A stretch of DNA of 64,000 bases. Origin: an uncultured Pseudomonadota bacterium. GTDB taxonomy: Bacteria; Pseudomonadota; Gammaproteobacteria; Burkholderiales; SG8-39. Positions 53,824 through 62,920 of this stretch are shown piece by piece (within the stretch, counting starts at the first letter, position 1; the number at the start of each line of letters is the position of its first letter). Location of the stretch: assembly GCA_903834835.1 (NCBI GenBank), contig CAILKO010000066.1, forward strand, positions 1 through 64,000. The letters are read 5' to 3'. The notes below the pieces were generated by a model, which was given only the letters and a program-made list of their open reading frames with translations, had not been told where the DNA came from and searched no databases. A program made the translations under genes and the position numbers.

Positions 53824-55154
53824 TGCAGGCGCAGCGCTCCGTGGTTCTGCCGGACTCTCTCCTCGGACGAAGCTTCGTGCTGATTGCCCTGCTGCTGGTG
53901 TTTTCAGTGCTGGCGTCGTTTCAGATCTACCGCATTCACGAGCGCGAACCGCGCGCGAGAGAGCTCGCCCAGCAAACGATCTCCGTCGTCAATCTGACCC
54001 GGGCCGCGCTCGTGAATGCGGCCCCTGCCTCGCGGCGAAACCTGCTGCGCGAACTGAACGAACGCGAGGGAATCCGCGTATTCCCTTCCGTCGCCGGCGA
54101 GACGCTGAGCCCGCTTCCGGACGGCGCGCTGTTCAGCATGGTCTCCGACCGGGTGCGCAACGAGCTCGGATCAGGAACGCGCTTCGCGTTCTCGCGGGAT
54201 GCCGACCCGGGATTCTGGGTAAGTTTTTTCATCGACGGCGATGAATTCTGGGTAATGCTGCCGCGCGAGCGTCTGGAACCGGGTTTCGGTCTGGGCTGGC
54301 TCGGGTGGGGTATCGGCCTGTTCGCGATCGCGCTCGGCGGCGCCTGGCTCATCGCCGCACGTCTGACGCGCTCGCTTGCGGCGCTCTCGCACGCGGCTCT
54401 GCTGATCGGCCGCGGCGAATCGCCACCGCCGCTGACCGAATCCGGCCCGCGTGAGTTGCGTGCGGTATCGAGTGCTTTCAACCGGATGACGCGCGACCTC
54501 TCGGCGATCGAACGCGAGCGCGCCACCGTGCTCGCGGGGATCAGTCACGATCTGCGCACCCCGCTCTCCCGATTGCGGCTTGAACTCGAGATGAGCGGCG
54601 CCCAGGAACAGGCAGCCCGGGGCATGGCGAGTGATATCGAGGAGATCGACACCGTCATCGGCCAGTTTCTGGACTATGCGCGTGGCGAAGCAGAAGAAAC
54701 GTCCGAAACAAATCTCGACGAGCTGCTGGGCGAACTCGCAGAACATTACACAAGGCGCGCGGACGAGGTACAGTTCGTCCCCTGCGGAACTGGTGGCGTC
54801 CGCGTAGCACGCACCGCGGTAAGGCGGGCCGTTGCGAATCTGGTCGACAATGCCCTGCGGCATGCCGGAGGACCGGTCGAGGTCCGGATTCGGCAGGCGC
54901 TCGGCGAAACCTGGGTCGAGGTGCTTGACCGGGGGCCCGGAATCCCTGAATCCGAAGCCGACCGGATGAAGCTTCCGTTTACGCGCATGAATCCGGCGCG
55001 CAGCGGTACCGGCGGGTCGGGTCTCGGGCTCGCCATTGTGGAGCGCATCGCGCATCTGCACGGCGGTCGGCTCGAGCTTCTTCCGCGAGAAGGCGGCGGT
55101 CTTTGCGCGAGACTGGTGCTTGCCGCAGGAGTCAGGGCGACGCTGCAGGAGTAG
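53823..55154 (+). CDS. envZ: Sensor histidine kinase, EnvZ type
   Basis: This 443-residue membrane kinase is the partner of the upstream regulator. It has helix 1 (FVLIALLLVFSVLASFQIY), a periplasmic domain of about 110 residues, helix 2 (LGWGIGLFAIALGGAWLIAA region), a HAMP domain and the H-box GISHDLRTPLSR with His242. The ATPase domain has NLVDNALRHAG, DRGPGIP and GGSGLGLAI. One- base overlap with the regulator shows coupling. Signals sensed are not visible. Confidence 0.88.
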   Translation: MQAQRSVVLPDSLLGRSFVLIALLLVFSVLASFQIYRIHEREPRARELAQQTISVVNLTRAALVNAAPASRRNLLRELNEREGIRVFPSVAGETLSPLPDGALFSMVSDRVRNELGSGTRFAFSRDADPGFWVSFFIDGDEFWVMLPRERLEPGFGLGWLGWGIGLFAIALGGAWLIAARLTRSLAALSHAALLIGRGESPPPLTESGPRELRAVSSAFNRMTRDLSAIERERATVLAGISHDLRTPLSRLRLELEMSGAQEQAARGMASDIEEIDTVIGQFLDYARGEAEETSETNLDELLGELAEHYTRRADEVQFVPCGTGGVRVARTAVRRAVANLVDNALRHAGGPVEVRIRQALGETWVEVLDRGPGIPESEADRMKLPFTRMNPARSGTGGSGLGLAIVERIAHLHGGRLELLPREGGGLCARLVLAAGVRATLQE

Positions 55155-55194
55155 TGCTAGGCGCGGGAGATCCGCGGGAAAGACATAAGGAATC

Positions 55195-55833
55195 ATGAGC
55201 AGGCTTGAAAATCTGTTTGAAAAAAATCGCGCCTGGGCGGAACGTACTGCGCAGTCCGACCCGCGTTTTTTCACAAAACTCCTCTCGCAGCAGAACCCGG
55301 ACTACCTGTGGATAGGCTGTTCCGACAGTCGGGTGCCTGCAAACGAGATCGTCGACCTGCTGCCCGGTGAACTTTTTGTCCATCGCAACGTTGCGAACGT
55401 CGTGGTGCACACCGATCTCAATTGCCTCTCCGTTCTGCAATATGCCGTAGACGTGCTCAAGGTGGACCACGTGATCGTCTGCGGGCACTACGGCTGCGGC
55501 GGCGTGCAGGCCGCCATGCAGGACCGCCGCCTCGGCCTGATCGACAACTGGTTGCGCCACGTCCAGGACGTTGCCAACAAGCACCGCGAGAAGCTGCAGC
55601 GGACCCCGGGCGACGAAAGTCGCTTTCGGCGGCTGTGCGAACTGAACGTGATCGAGCAGGTGCTCAACGTGTGTCAGACCACCATCGTCCAGAACGCCTG
55701 GGAGCGCGGCGACACGCTCACCGTCCATGGCTGGATCTACGCGCTGTCCGACGGGCTGCTGCGCGACCTGCCACTGTGCGTCAGCAACCCAGCGGACCTT
55801 GCCGCAAGCTATGAGGACGCAGTGCGCGACTAG
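55195..55833 (+). CDS. can: Beta-class carbonic anhydrase
   Basis: This 212-residue enzyme interconverts CO2 and bicarbonate. The zinc ligands are Cys42, His98 and Cys101, with the Asp44-Arg46 dyad in GCSDSRVPANE; GHYGCGGV is intact. Spacing equals that of E. coli Can. AAGGA precedes the ATG. It is 40 bases from the sensor kinase. It could supply bicarbonate to the biotin carboxylases of the cell. Confidence 0.95.
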   Translation: MSRLENLFEKNRAWAERTAQSDPRFFTKLLSQQNPDYLWIGCSDSRVPANEIVDLLPGELFVHRNVANVVVHTDLNCLSVLQYAVDVLKVDHVIVCGHYGCGGVQAAMQDRRLGLIDNWLRHVQDVANKHREKLQRTPGDESRFRRLCELNVIEQVLNVCQTTIVQNAWERGDTLTVHGWIYALSDGLLRDLPLCVSNPADLAASYEDAVRD

Positions 55834-55911
55834 CTGCGCCCGGCAGCGCGATACCGCACCGGCGCGTGACTGCTCCGGTACCCGACCCCACCCGTACAAA
55901 GGAACTCGACC

Positions 55912-56670
55912 GTGCAACTGAAAGACAAGGTAGCAATTATCACCGGTGCCGCGCGCGGCCTCGGGCGTGCCTACGCCGAAGCCATGGCCCGCGAGGGCGC
56001 GGCGGTCGCCGTGGGCGATGTGCGCGACTGCGACGCGACTGTCGCTGCGATACGCGAGGCGGGCGGACGTGCGATCGGCATGTCACTCGATGTCGCGAAG
56101 CTCGATTCCTGCAAGGCGCTTGCCGATGCCGCGATGCGCGAGTACGGACGCATCGACGCGCTCGTCAATAATGCCGCGCTCTATGGCGATCTGAAGGGTG
56201 GGCGTTTCGACCAGCTGTCGGAGGACCAGTGGGATCGAGTAATGCAGGTGAATATCAAGGGCGTGTGGAACTGCTGCCGCGCGGTGATCCCCCACATGCG
56301 GACGAACAAGGCGGGGTCGGTGATCAACATCTCCTCGCTTGCGCCCGTGTACGGCATGCCCTATGCGCTCGACTATTCGGTATCGAAGGGCGCGGTCATT
56401 GCGCTTACACGCTCATTGGCGCGCGAACTCGGTCGCGACTGGATCCGCGTCAATGCGATCGCGCCGTCGGCGGTCATGACCGAGGGCACGCGCGATTACT
56501 TCGGAGACAAGCTGGAGAAAGCGAGTCAGGTGATCGCCGCGGGCCAGACGCTGCAGCGCAATCTGCAGACCGAAGACCTGACCGGCACGGTGATCTACCT
56601 TGCCTCGGATGCGAGCCGCTTCGTCACGGGTCAGACCATCATGGTGGACGGCGGAACCGTTTTCCTCTGA
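55912..56670 (+). CDS. SDR family oxidoreductase
   Basis: This 252-residue classical short-chain dehydrogenase has the cofactor loop TGAARGLG near residue 12, NNAALYG, and the active site with Ser in INISSLAP and the Tyr-x3-Lys of YSVSKGA. An aspartate after the second beta strand (VGDVRD) suggests NAD preference. The C-terminus FVTGQTIMVDGG is standard. The start is a GTG at 55912. The substrate is unknown. Confidence 0.9.
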   Translation: MQLKDKVAIITGAARGLGRAYAEAMAREGAAVAVGDVRDCDATVAAIREAGGRAIGMSLDVAKLDSCKALADAAMREYGRIDALVNNAALYGDLKGGRFDQLSEDQWDRVMQVNIKGVWNCCRAVIPHMRTNKAGSVINISSLAPVYGMPYALDYSVSKGAVIALTRSLARELGRDWIRVNAIAPSAVMTEGTRDYFGDKLEKASQVIAAGQTLQRNLQTEDLTGTVIYLASDASRFVTGQTIMVDGGTVFL

Positions 56671-56692
56671 AACAGGCGATGAAACTCCGACC

Positions 56693-57226
56693 TCAGATCG
56701 GTATACGGGCGAGCGGCGTATAGACCGACGTACGCGGACCCTGGGTGGAACGCACGAGAATGATCTCGTTCTGGGGCCAGTCCGTGCAGGCTTCCCGGGG
56801 CAGTACCGCATCGACCGACGCGGAATCCGCTTTTCGCACGAGCGTCACATGCGGTACGAAGTTACGCGCTTCCAGCAGGAAATCTGCCTCGCGCAGCCCC
56901 TCCTCGAGCGCTCCCACCAACGCCGTCAGCCGGGGGGATGCAAGGCCCGGTGCCGCATAGACGATGCCCGCTTTTTCCCAATAGCGAATCTCCTCCAGCC
57001 TGAACAGCTCCTGACCGGCGCCATGACGCGTACGCAAAGCCCGCATGGCCGCTGCGACGGCCGCGTTGACACGCGGTGTCGGAACGCTCCCCAGAAAGGC
57101 CAGGGTGAGATGAAGGTTCTCCGGCGGCACCGCCCGTCCGCCGTATCGTCCCGAGAGCTCTACCGCGAGCGCGCCGAGGCTTGCGGCGAGCGCCGGCGAG
57201 GGCCACAGACCGAAGAACAACCTCAA
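56693..57226 (-). CDS. thpR: RNA 2',3'-cyclic phosphodiesterase ThpR
   Basis: ThpR (2H phosphoesterase family) opens 2',3'-cyclic phosphates on RNA. The 177-residue protein has both HxT motifs: LHLTLAFLG at residue 38 and FVPHVTLVRK. The track start at 57355 is wrong, because the family begins at LRLFFGLWPSP and because a palindrome lies in the extension. I chose the TTG at 57226, preceded by GGGAAGGCGGG. It converges with the SDR gene. Confidence 0.9.
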   Translation of the reverse strand: MRLFFGLWPSPALAASLGALAVELSGRYGGRAVPPENLHLTLAFLGSVPTPRVNAAVAAAMRALRTRHGAGQELFRLEEIRYWEKAGIVYAAPGLASPRLTALVGALEEGLREADFLLEARNFVPHVTLVRKADSASVDAVLPREACTDWPQNEIILVRSTQGPRTSVYTPLARIPI

Positions 57227-57267
57227 CCCGCCTTCCCGGGTTCGTCCCTGTGCGCCTTGCCCGGACG

Positions 57268-57289
57268 ATGGTAACGTTTTCGTTACTAT
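57268..57289 (-). promoter_or_regulatory. Palindromic operator candidate, copy 3 (upstream of thpR)
   Basis: TGGTAAC-GTTTTC-GTTACTA (57269-57288) differs from copy 1 by one base in the left arm and one in the spacer. It lies about 43 bases upstream of the chosen thpR start. On the minus strand, GATATAGT overlaps the arm as a -10-like element, as in the other two copies. Confidence 0.55.
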
Positions 57290-57351
57290 ATCGGGTCTCC
57301 GCCGGCCCGATCCCTGCCCTCTTCCTGTCGGTCTGCCCCCGGGCCGCGTGC

Positions 57352-57825
57352 TCATGCACGCTCCAGCAGCGCCACAGCCTGAGCCGCGATGCCTTCCCTG
57401 CGACCGGTGAAGCCGAGGTGTTCGGTCGTAGTCGCCTTCACATTCACCCGTCCGCGCTCGATGCCGAGATCGGCCTCGATATTGGAGACCATCTGCGAGA
57501 TGTGCGGCGCCAGACGCGGCGCCTGCGCGATCACCGTCGCGTCCAGATTTTCGATCCGGTAACCCAGCGCCCCGATCTTGCTGCCCACCTCGCGCAGCAG
57601 CAACCGGCTGTCCACATCCTTGTAGGTCGCGCTGCTGTCCGGAAAGTGGCGACCGATGTCCCCGAGTGCCGCAGCCCCTAGCAGTGCATCGCAGATCGCA
57701 TGCAGAAGCACATCTGCGTCCGAATGGCCGTCAAGACCGCGCTCATGCGGGATGTCCACCCCGCCCAGCACCAGCCGCCGTCCGGGAACCAGCGCATGCG
57801 CATCGTATCCCTGCCCTATTCTCAT
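57352..57825 (-). CDS. ispF: 2-C-methyl-D-erythritol 2,4-cyclodiphosphate synthase
   Basis: IspF catalyses the cyclisation step of the MEP isoprenoid pathway. The 157-residue protein has the metal ligands Asp8, His10 (GYDAH) and His42 ([12 protein letters not shown]), and the ending block [21 protein letters not shown]. The start ATG at 57825 overlaps the ispD stop as ATGA. Products supply farnesyl diphosphate for hpnCDE. Confidence 0.96.
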   Translation of the reverse strand: MRIGQGYDAHALVPGRRLVLGGVDIPHERGLDGHSDADVLLHAICDALLGAAALGDIGRHFPDSSATYKDVDSRLLLREVGSKIGALGYRIENLDATVIAQAPRLAPHISQMVSNIEADLGIERGRVNVKATTTEHLGFTGRREGIAAQAVALLERA

Positions 57826-58544
57826 GTTGCTGCTCCCGATGCGCGCGCCGACAGGATCGATTCCGCGATTGCGAGATCCTCCGGCCAGGTCACTTTCAGA
57901 TTCTCCCCACTGCCCGTCACCAGGCGAGGGTGGAGCCCCATTGCTTCCAGTGCGCCCGCCTCGTCCGTCACCGGCCCGTCCGCCCTGCGCAGCGCTTCGG
58001 CGAGCGTGCCCGCTCGGAACATCTGAGGGGTCTGTGCCAGCCAGAGTCCGGACCGATCTTCCGTGCGGCCTACGCGCCGCGCGCCGCCGCAGGCAGCGTC
58101 CTCCTTCGCAGCGCGCTTTACGGTATCTGCGACCGGAATCGCGAGTATCCCCCCTACAGAGTCGCCTGCACAGGAGACGATCAGCCGATCTAGCGCCGAC
58201 GCGGGCAGGCAGGGGCGCGCCGCATCGTGGACCAGCACCCAGTCGTCGGCGTCGACCACAGACATGGTAGCGATCAGCCCGTTGTACACGCTGTCGCGAC
58301 GCGAGCCTCCCCCACAATAGAGTGGCTCCAGACGCGAGCCGAAAGCGCTCCAGTCCTCTTCGGCGAAGCGCCGGTCATCGGGCGACAGCACCACAAACAC
58401 TGTTTCAACAGGCTCGACGCACACCGCGCGCACCGCGTGCCAGAGCATGCTGCGCCCCGCGAGCGGCGCGTACTGTTTGGGCGCCCCAGCCTGTGAAAAG
58501 CGTGAGCCGCTTCCAGCGGCGGGAATCAATGCAAAGAAGGCCAC
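57822..58544 (-). CDS. ispD: 2-C-methyl-D-erythritol 4-phosphate cytidylyltransferase
   Basis: IspD adds CMP to methylerythritol phosphate in the MEP pathway. The 240-residue protein has the nucleotide loop [20 protein letters not shown] and the block [12 protein letters not shown]. The GTG at 58544 is the likely start, where the family begins; the track start at 58727 is inside the divergent gene. A polar insertion ([22 protein letters not shown]) is somewhat longer than the usual loop. It is coupled to ispF. Confidence 0.93.
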   Translation of the reverse strand: MAFFALIPAAGSGSRFSQAGAPKQYAPLAGRSMLWHAVRAVCVEPVETVFVVLSPDDRRFAEEDWSAFGSRLEPLYCGGGSRRDSVYNGLIATMSVVDADDWVLVHDAARPCLPASALDRLIVSCAGDSVGGILAIPVADTVKRAAKEDAACGGARRVGRTEDRSGLWLAQTPQMFRAGTLAEALRRADGPVTDEAGALEAMGLHPRLVTGSGENLKVTWPEDLAIAESILSARASGAAT

Positions 58545-58668
58545 GTCTGTTCTGAACCTGCCTGTCCGAGGGGGTGCCAGTGTGCCACGTGTCGCCGCTG
58601 CCGGCGTAAAGTGTGGACTGGCGCGGCCCTGATCCGGGGTAACACCGCGCGCACAAACCCGATCAGGC

Positions 58669-59319
58669 ATGGACATAGACAAGACCCCCAACCCTGCAGA
58701 CGCCCCGTCGACACAGGCGCCGCGCAAGCTTGTCTGCCTCGAAACCTACTGGGGAGATCACAACGGGCGCATGTTCCAGGACACCTCAGTCCTCCCCTTT
58801 CTTCAAGCGCTCGCCGGGCGACTGGACCCGCCGGTCGCGCTCGCCCACCGCCATGTGGAATCGCTCGCCCATCTTGCCCAGTACACCGCTCATCCAGACG
58901 GCATCCTGTGGCGCGATCCCGAGACCTTCGACGTGCCGGTGTTCTATCTCTCCTTCCACGGTTCCCCCGGCACGCTGAAGAGTGCGATGGAACGGCTCGA
59001 GCCTGCGATGGTCGTCAATGCGTTCCGCAACTGGGGGCGCAACTACCCGAACCTGGTGTACTTCTCCGCCTGCAGCGTGCTGGCGGGCGAGGAAGGCCGC
59101 AGCTTCGCGCAGGCGTTCCTCGCCGAATCGGGTTGTCGCGCGGTGCTCGGGTACGCAACGGATGTCGACTGGACCGAAAGCATGCTGATCGACCTTCTGT
59201 TCCTGAACCGCTTCTATCGCGACCCGGATCCCTGGGCAAATCTGGAGGCGATCCACGCATCGGTTCTGGAAGACTTCACGCCTGCGAGACGTCTCGGCTT
59301 CGAACTGCACCGGCCTTAG
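58669..59319 (+). CDS. Lone caspase-like/CHAT-like fold protein
   Basis: This 216-residue protein has the His-Cys arrangement of the caspase/CHAT clan: FYLSFHGSPG with His97 and, 38 residues later, VYFSACSVLAGEEG with Cys135. The strand-turn pattern before both residues is typical, and RSFAQAFLAESGCRAVLGYATDVDW continues as in CHAT-type domains. There is no signal peptide, membrane helix or fused effector domain. It probably acts alone in the cytoplasm as a peptidase or scaffold; activity is inferred. It is divergent from ispD and followed by a hairpin terminator before mfd. Confidence 0.65.
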   Translation: MDIDKTPNPADAPSTQAPRKLVCLETYWGDHNGRMFQDTSVLPFLQALAGRLDPPVALAHRHVESLAHLAQYTAHPDGILWRDPETFDVPVFYLSFHGSPGTLKSAMERLEPAMVVNAFRNWGRNYPNLVYFSACSVLAGEEGRSFAQAFLAESGCRAVLGYATDVDWTESMLIDLLFLNRFYRDPDPWANLEAIHASVLEDFTPARRLGFELHRP

Positions 59320-59349
59320 GCCGACCGCATCACCAGCGCAGCTGGCCGC

Positions 59350-59408
59350 TATAATTCCTCCCGACGACAACGCCGGAGAAGCTCTGCTTTTCCGGCGTTG
59401 TGCTTTTT
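59350..59408 (+). promoter_or_regulatory. TATAAT box followed by a hairpin terminator ahead of mfd
   Basis: A TATAAT at 59350-59355 is followed only 12 bases later by a hairpin: CAACGCCGGA (59368) pairs with TCCGGCGTTG (59391), with an extra inner GAAGC/GCTTT pairing, and then TGCTTTTTTG. The hairpin may end the transcript of the caspase-like gene. A transcript starting at this -10 box would run straight into it, giving either a tiny RNA of about 45-50 bases or attenuation of mfd. No good -35 box is seen. Confidence 0.5.
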
Positions 59409-59470
59409 TGAATTCGCGGACGACACACACTGGATCCGTAGGCTGCGTTATCTCGCGGCACCATCGCCGA

Positions 59471-62400
59471 ATGCCGAAGCAATCCGATTCCCTGATCACG
59501 CCGACCCGCAACCGCTATCGCGGCCTGCACGGTTCAAGCGATGCCCTGGTGCTCGCGCGCCTTGCCGAGACCGCGCGCCCGCTTGCGGTGGTCTCGGCGA
59601 CCCCGCAGGACGGTCAGCGTCTGGTCGAGGAAATCAACTGGCTCGCTCCCGGCCTGCGGCTGCGGCTGCTGCCCGATTGGGAGACGCTGCCCTATGACCG
59701 CTTCTCGCCCCACCAGGACCTCGTCTCCGAGCGTCTCGCGACCCTGTACGAAATCAGCCGCGGCGACTTCGATCTGCTCGTGGTGCCCGCCACCACTGCG
59801 GTGGTCCGGCTATGCCCCCCTTCCTATCTGTCGGCCTACACCTTCTTCCTTGAGGCCGGGCACCGGCTGGATCGCGACAAACTGCGCAGCCAGCTCGTCA
59901 TCGCGGGTTATCAGCATGTCACCCAGGTCGTTGCGCCGGGCGAGTACTGCTTTCGCGGCGGACTGATCGACCTTTTCCCGATGGGCAGTGCCACGCCGCT
60001 GCGCATCGATCTGGACGACGAGCGCATCGACACCCTGAAGATGTTCGATGTGGACACTCAGCGCACCATCTATGAAGTGCCGCGGGTACGCCTGCTCCCG
60101 GCGCGAGAATTTCCGATGGATGAGGCCGCCCGCACGCACTTCCGCAGCAGGTTCCGCGAGGTGTTCGAAGGCGACCCCTCACGCAAGGAGCTGTACAAGG
60201 ACATCTCGAACGGCATACCCACGGCGGGTGCGGAGTATTTCCTGCCGCTCTTCTTCGAGACCGTGTCCACGCTGTTCGACTATCTGCCGGCCGAGACCAC
60301 CCTCGCGATGCACCATGACGTTGCCGGTACGATCGACGAATTCTGGCGCGATGCGCAGTCGCGCTACAAGGCACTCGGTCACGACCCGGAGCGGCCGCTC
60401 CTGCCGCCCGCCCAGATGTTCGTACCGGCGGAGGAGTTCTACACGCGCGCACATGCGCATGCACGTATCGACCTCGCTCATGCGCCAGGCGAGGCGGGCA
60501 CGCGCGCGGACGCACCGCTCGATACGGCCGATGGCGCGCCGCTCACCGCCCCGCTGCCGCGTCTTGCGATCGACCGCCGCGCTCAGGACCCCCTCGCGGC
60601 GCTGAAGCACGCGCTCGACGCCTCGGTCGAGCGCGTACTGATCTGCGCCGAATCGCCGGGACGGCGGGAGACCATGCTGGGCTATTTCGCCGAGTACGGC
60701 CTGAAGCCCGTCCCTGTCGAGAACTTTCAGGAATTCATCGCCGGCAACGCACCGCTGGCACTGACTGTCTCGCCGCTTGCGTGGGGCTTCCGTTTTCCTG
60801 CCGAGGGATGGGCCGCAGTCACCGAATCGGAGCTGTATGCCGGTATCGTGCGGAACAAGGCGCGCAGCCGGGAAAAAGCCAGTTCCGTCGAAGGGATGCT
60901 GCGCGATCTCTCCGAGCTGAAGGTCGGCGACCCGGTCGTGCACGCCCAGCACGGCATCGGACGCTACCAGGGGCTTGTCACGCTCAACCTGGGCGACGGC
61001 GACGCCGAGTTCCTGTTGCTTACCTACGACGGCGAGGACAAGCTCTACGTGCCCGTCTCCCAGCTCTCGGTCATCTCGCGCTATTCCGGCGCGCAGCCGG
61101 AGGCCGCCCCGCTGCACCGCCTGGGCAGCGGCCAGTGGGAAAAGGCCAAGGCAAAAGCGGCAAAGCAGGTGCGCGACACCGCGGCGGAACTGCTTGCGCT
61201 CTACGCCAGGCGCGCGGCGCGCGAGGGCATTTCTTTCGCCATCCGCCAGCATGATTTCGAGGCCTTTTCGGAAGGTTTCGGTTTCGAGGAAACAGTCGAT
61301 CAGGCTGCTGCCATCGAAGCCGTGGTGCGCGACATGAGCTCCGGCAAGCCCATGGACCGGCTGGTCTGCGGCGATGTCGGCTTCGGCAAGACCGAGGTGG
61401 CGCTGCGAGCCGCCTATATCGCGGTGGCGGACGGCAAACAGGTCGCGCTTCTGTGCCCCACGACCCTGCTCGCCGAGCAGCATTTCCAGACATTCTCGGA
61501 CCGCTTCGCGGACTGGCCCGTCCGGCTCGCGGAACTCTCGCGCTTCCGCTCCGGGAAAGAGACGGCCGAGGCGATAAAGCGCCTCGCCGAGGGCAGCGTC
61601 GATATTGCAGTCGGCACCCACAAGCTGCTTTCGCGCGACGTGAAGTTTGCCCGCCTCGGCCTGGTCATCATCGACGAGGAGCACCGCTTCGGGGTGCGTC
61701 AGAAAGAGGCGCTGAAGGCGCTGCGCGCCGAAGTCGACGTGCTCACGCTGACCGCGACCCCGATCCCCCGGACGCTGGCAATGTCGCTCGAGGGCATCCG
61801 CGACTTCTCGGTGATCGCGACCGCACCCCAGCGCCGGCTTGCGATCAAGACCTTCGTGACCCACTTCAGCGAAGGCATCATCCGCGAGGCCGCCATGCGC
61901 GAGCTGCGGCGCGGCGGCCAGGTGTACTTCCTGCACAACGACGTCGCGAGCATCGAACGCATGCGCGAGCGACTGACCGACCTGCTGCCCGAGGCGCGCA
62001 TTGCGGTGGCCCACGGCCAGATGCCCGAGCGCGAGCTGGAGCGGGTCATGCGCGAGTTCACGCTTCAGCATTCCAACCTGCTGATCTGCTCGACAATTAT
62101 CGAAACAGGCATCGACAACCCGAGCGCGAACACGATCATCATCAACCGCGCGGACAAGTTCGGGCTCGCCCAGCTGCACCAGCTGCGCGGCCGCGTCGGG
62201 CGTTCTCACCATCAGGCCTATGCCTTCCTGATCGCGCCCGAGAAAGAGGAGCTTACGCAGCAGGCCAAGAAACGGCTGGAGGCGATCCAGATGATGGAGG
62301 AACTCGGCTCGGGCTTCTATCTCGCGATGCACGACCTGGAAATCCGCGGCGCGGGCGAAGTGCTCGGCGATTCCCAGTCCGGCGAAATACAGGAGATCGG

Positions 62401-62920
62401 CTTCTCGCTCTATACCAAGATGCTTGAGCGTGCGGTGCGCGCCCTGCGGCGCGGCCAGAGTGTGGACCTGGAGCAGACCACAGACATCAGCACGGAAATC
62501 AACCTGCACGTGCCCGCCCTGCTGCCGCAGGACTACTGCAGCGACGTGCACGAACGGCTGGCCCTTTACAAGCGCCTCGCGGACGCCGAATCCGACGATG
62601 ATCTGGAATTCATACGCGAGGAACTGATCGACCGCTTCGGCACGCTGCCGGACCAGGCAAGCGCCCTCATCGCCTGCCATGCGCTGCGAATCGCTGCGTT
62701 GCCTGCGGGTGTCATCCGCATCGATGCCACCCACGAGGCGCTGCAGTTCACCTTCGTACCCAAGCCGCCGATTGAACCGCTTCGAATCATCGATTTCATC
62801 CAGAAGCGGCGTGGCGCACGCCTTGCGGGGCCCGACCGCCTGCGCGTCGATGTAAAAATGCCGGAATGGCCGGAACGCGCAAAAAATGCCCATGACATCC
62901 TGCGAATTCTTTGTGCGTGA
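59471..62920 (+). CDS. mfd: Transcription-repair coupling factor Mfd
   Basis: Mfd removes RNA polymerase stalled at DNA damage and recruits UvrA. The 1149-residue protein (E. coli 1148) has the UvrB-homology N-terminus, the CarD-like RNA polymerase interaction domain (LKVGDPVVHAQHGIGRYQGL), helicase motifs GDVGFGKTEVAL, DEEHRFG and QLRGRVGRS, and a TRCF C-terminal domain. The start is the ATG at 59471 (MPKQSDSLI). It overlaps the Sel1-repeat gene by 35 bases. Confidence 0.97.
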   Translation: MPKQSDSLITPTRNRYRGLHGSSDALVLARLAETARPLAVVSATPQDGQRLVEEINWLAPGLRLRLLPDWETLPYDRFSPHQDLVSERLATLYEISRGDFDLLVVPATTAVVRLCPPSYLSAYTFFLEAGHRLDRDKLRSQLVIAGYQHVTQVVAPGEYCFRGGLIDLFPMGSATPLRIDLDDERIDTLKMFDVDTQRTIYEVPRVRLLPAREFPMDEAARTHFRSRFREVFEGDPSRKELYKDISNGIPTAGAEYFLPLFFETVSTLFDYLPAETTLAMHHDVAGTIDEFWRDAQSRYKALGHDPERPLLPPAQMFVPAEEFYTRAHAHARIDLAHAPGEAGTRADAPLDTADGAPLTAPLPRLAIDRRAQDPLAALKHALDASVERVLICAESPGRRETMLGYFAEYGLKPVPVENFQEFIAGNAPLALTVSPLAWGFRFPAEGWAAVTESELYAGIVRNKARSREKASSVEGMLRDLSELKVGDPVVHAQHGIGRYQGLVTLNLGDGDAEFLLLTYDGEDKLYVPVSQLSVISRYSGAQPEAAPLHRLGSGQWEKAKAKAAKQVRDTAAELLALYARRAAREGISFAIRQHDFEAFSEGFGFEETVDQAAAIEAVVRDMSSGKPMDRLVCGDVGFGKTEVALRAAYIAVADGKQVALLCPTTLLAEQHFQTFSDRFADWPVRLAELSRFRSGKETAEAIKRLAEGSVDIAVGTHKLLSRDVKFARLGLVIIDEEHRFGVRQKEALKALRAEVDVLTLTATPIPRTLAMSLEGIRDFSVIATAPQRRLAIKTFVTHFSEGIIREAAMRELRRGGQVYFLHNDVASIERMRERLTDLLPEARIAVAHGQMPERELERVMREFTLQHSNLLICSTIIETGIDNPSANTIIINRADKFGLAQLHQLRGRVGRSHHQAYAFLIAPEKEELTQQAKKRLEAIQMMEELGSGFYLAMHDLEIRGAGEVLGDSQSGEIQEIGFSLYTKMLERAVRALRRGQSVDLEQTTDISTEINLHVPALLPQDYCSDVHERLALYKRLADAESDDDLEFIREELIDRFGTLPDQASALIACHALRIAALPAGVIRIDATHEALQFTFVPKPPIEPLRIIDFIQKRRGARLAGPDRLRVDVKMPEWPERAKNAHDILRILCA

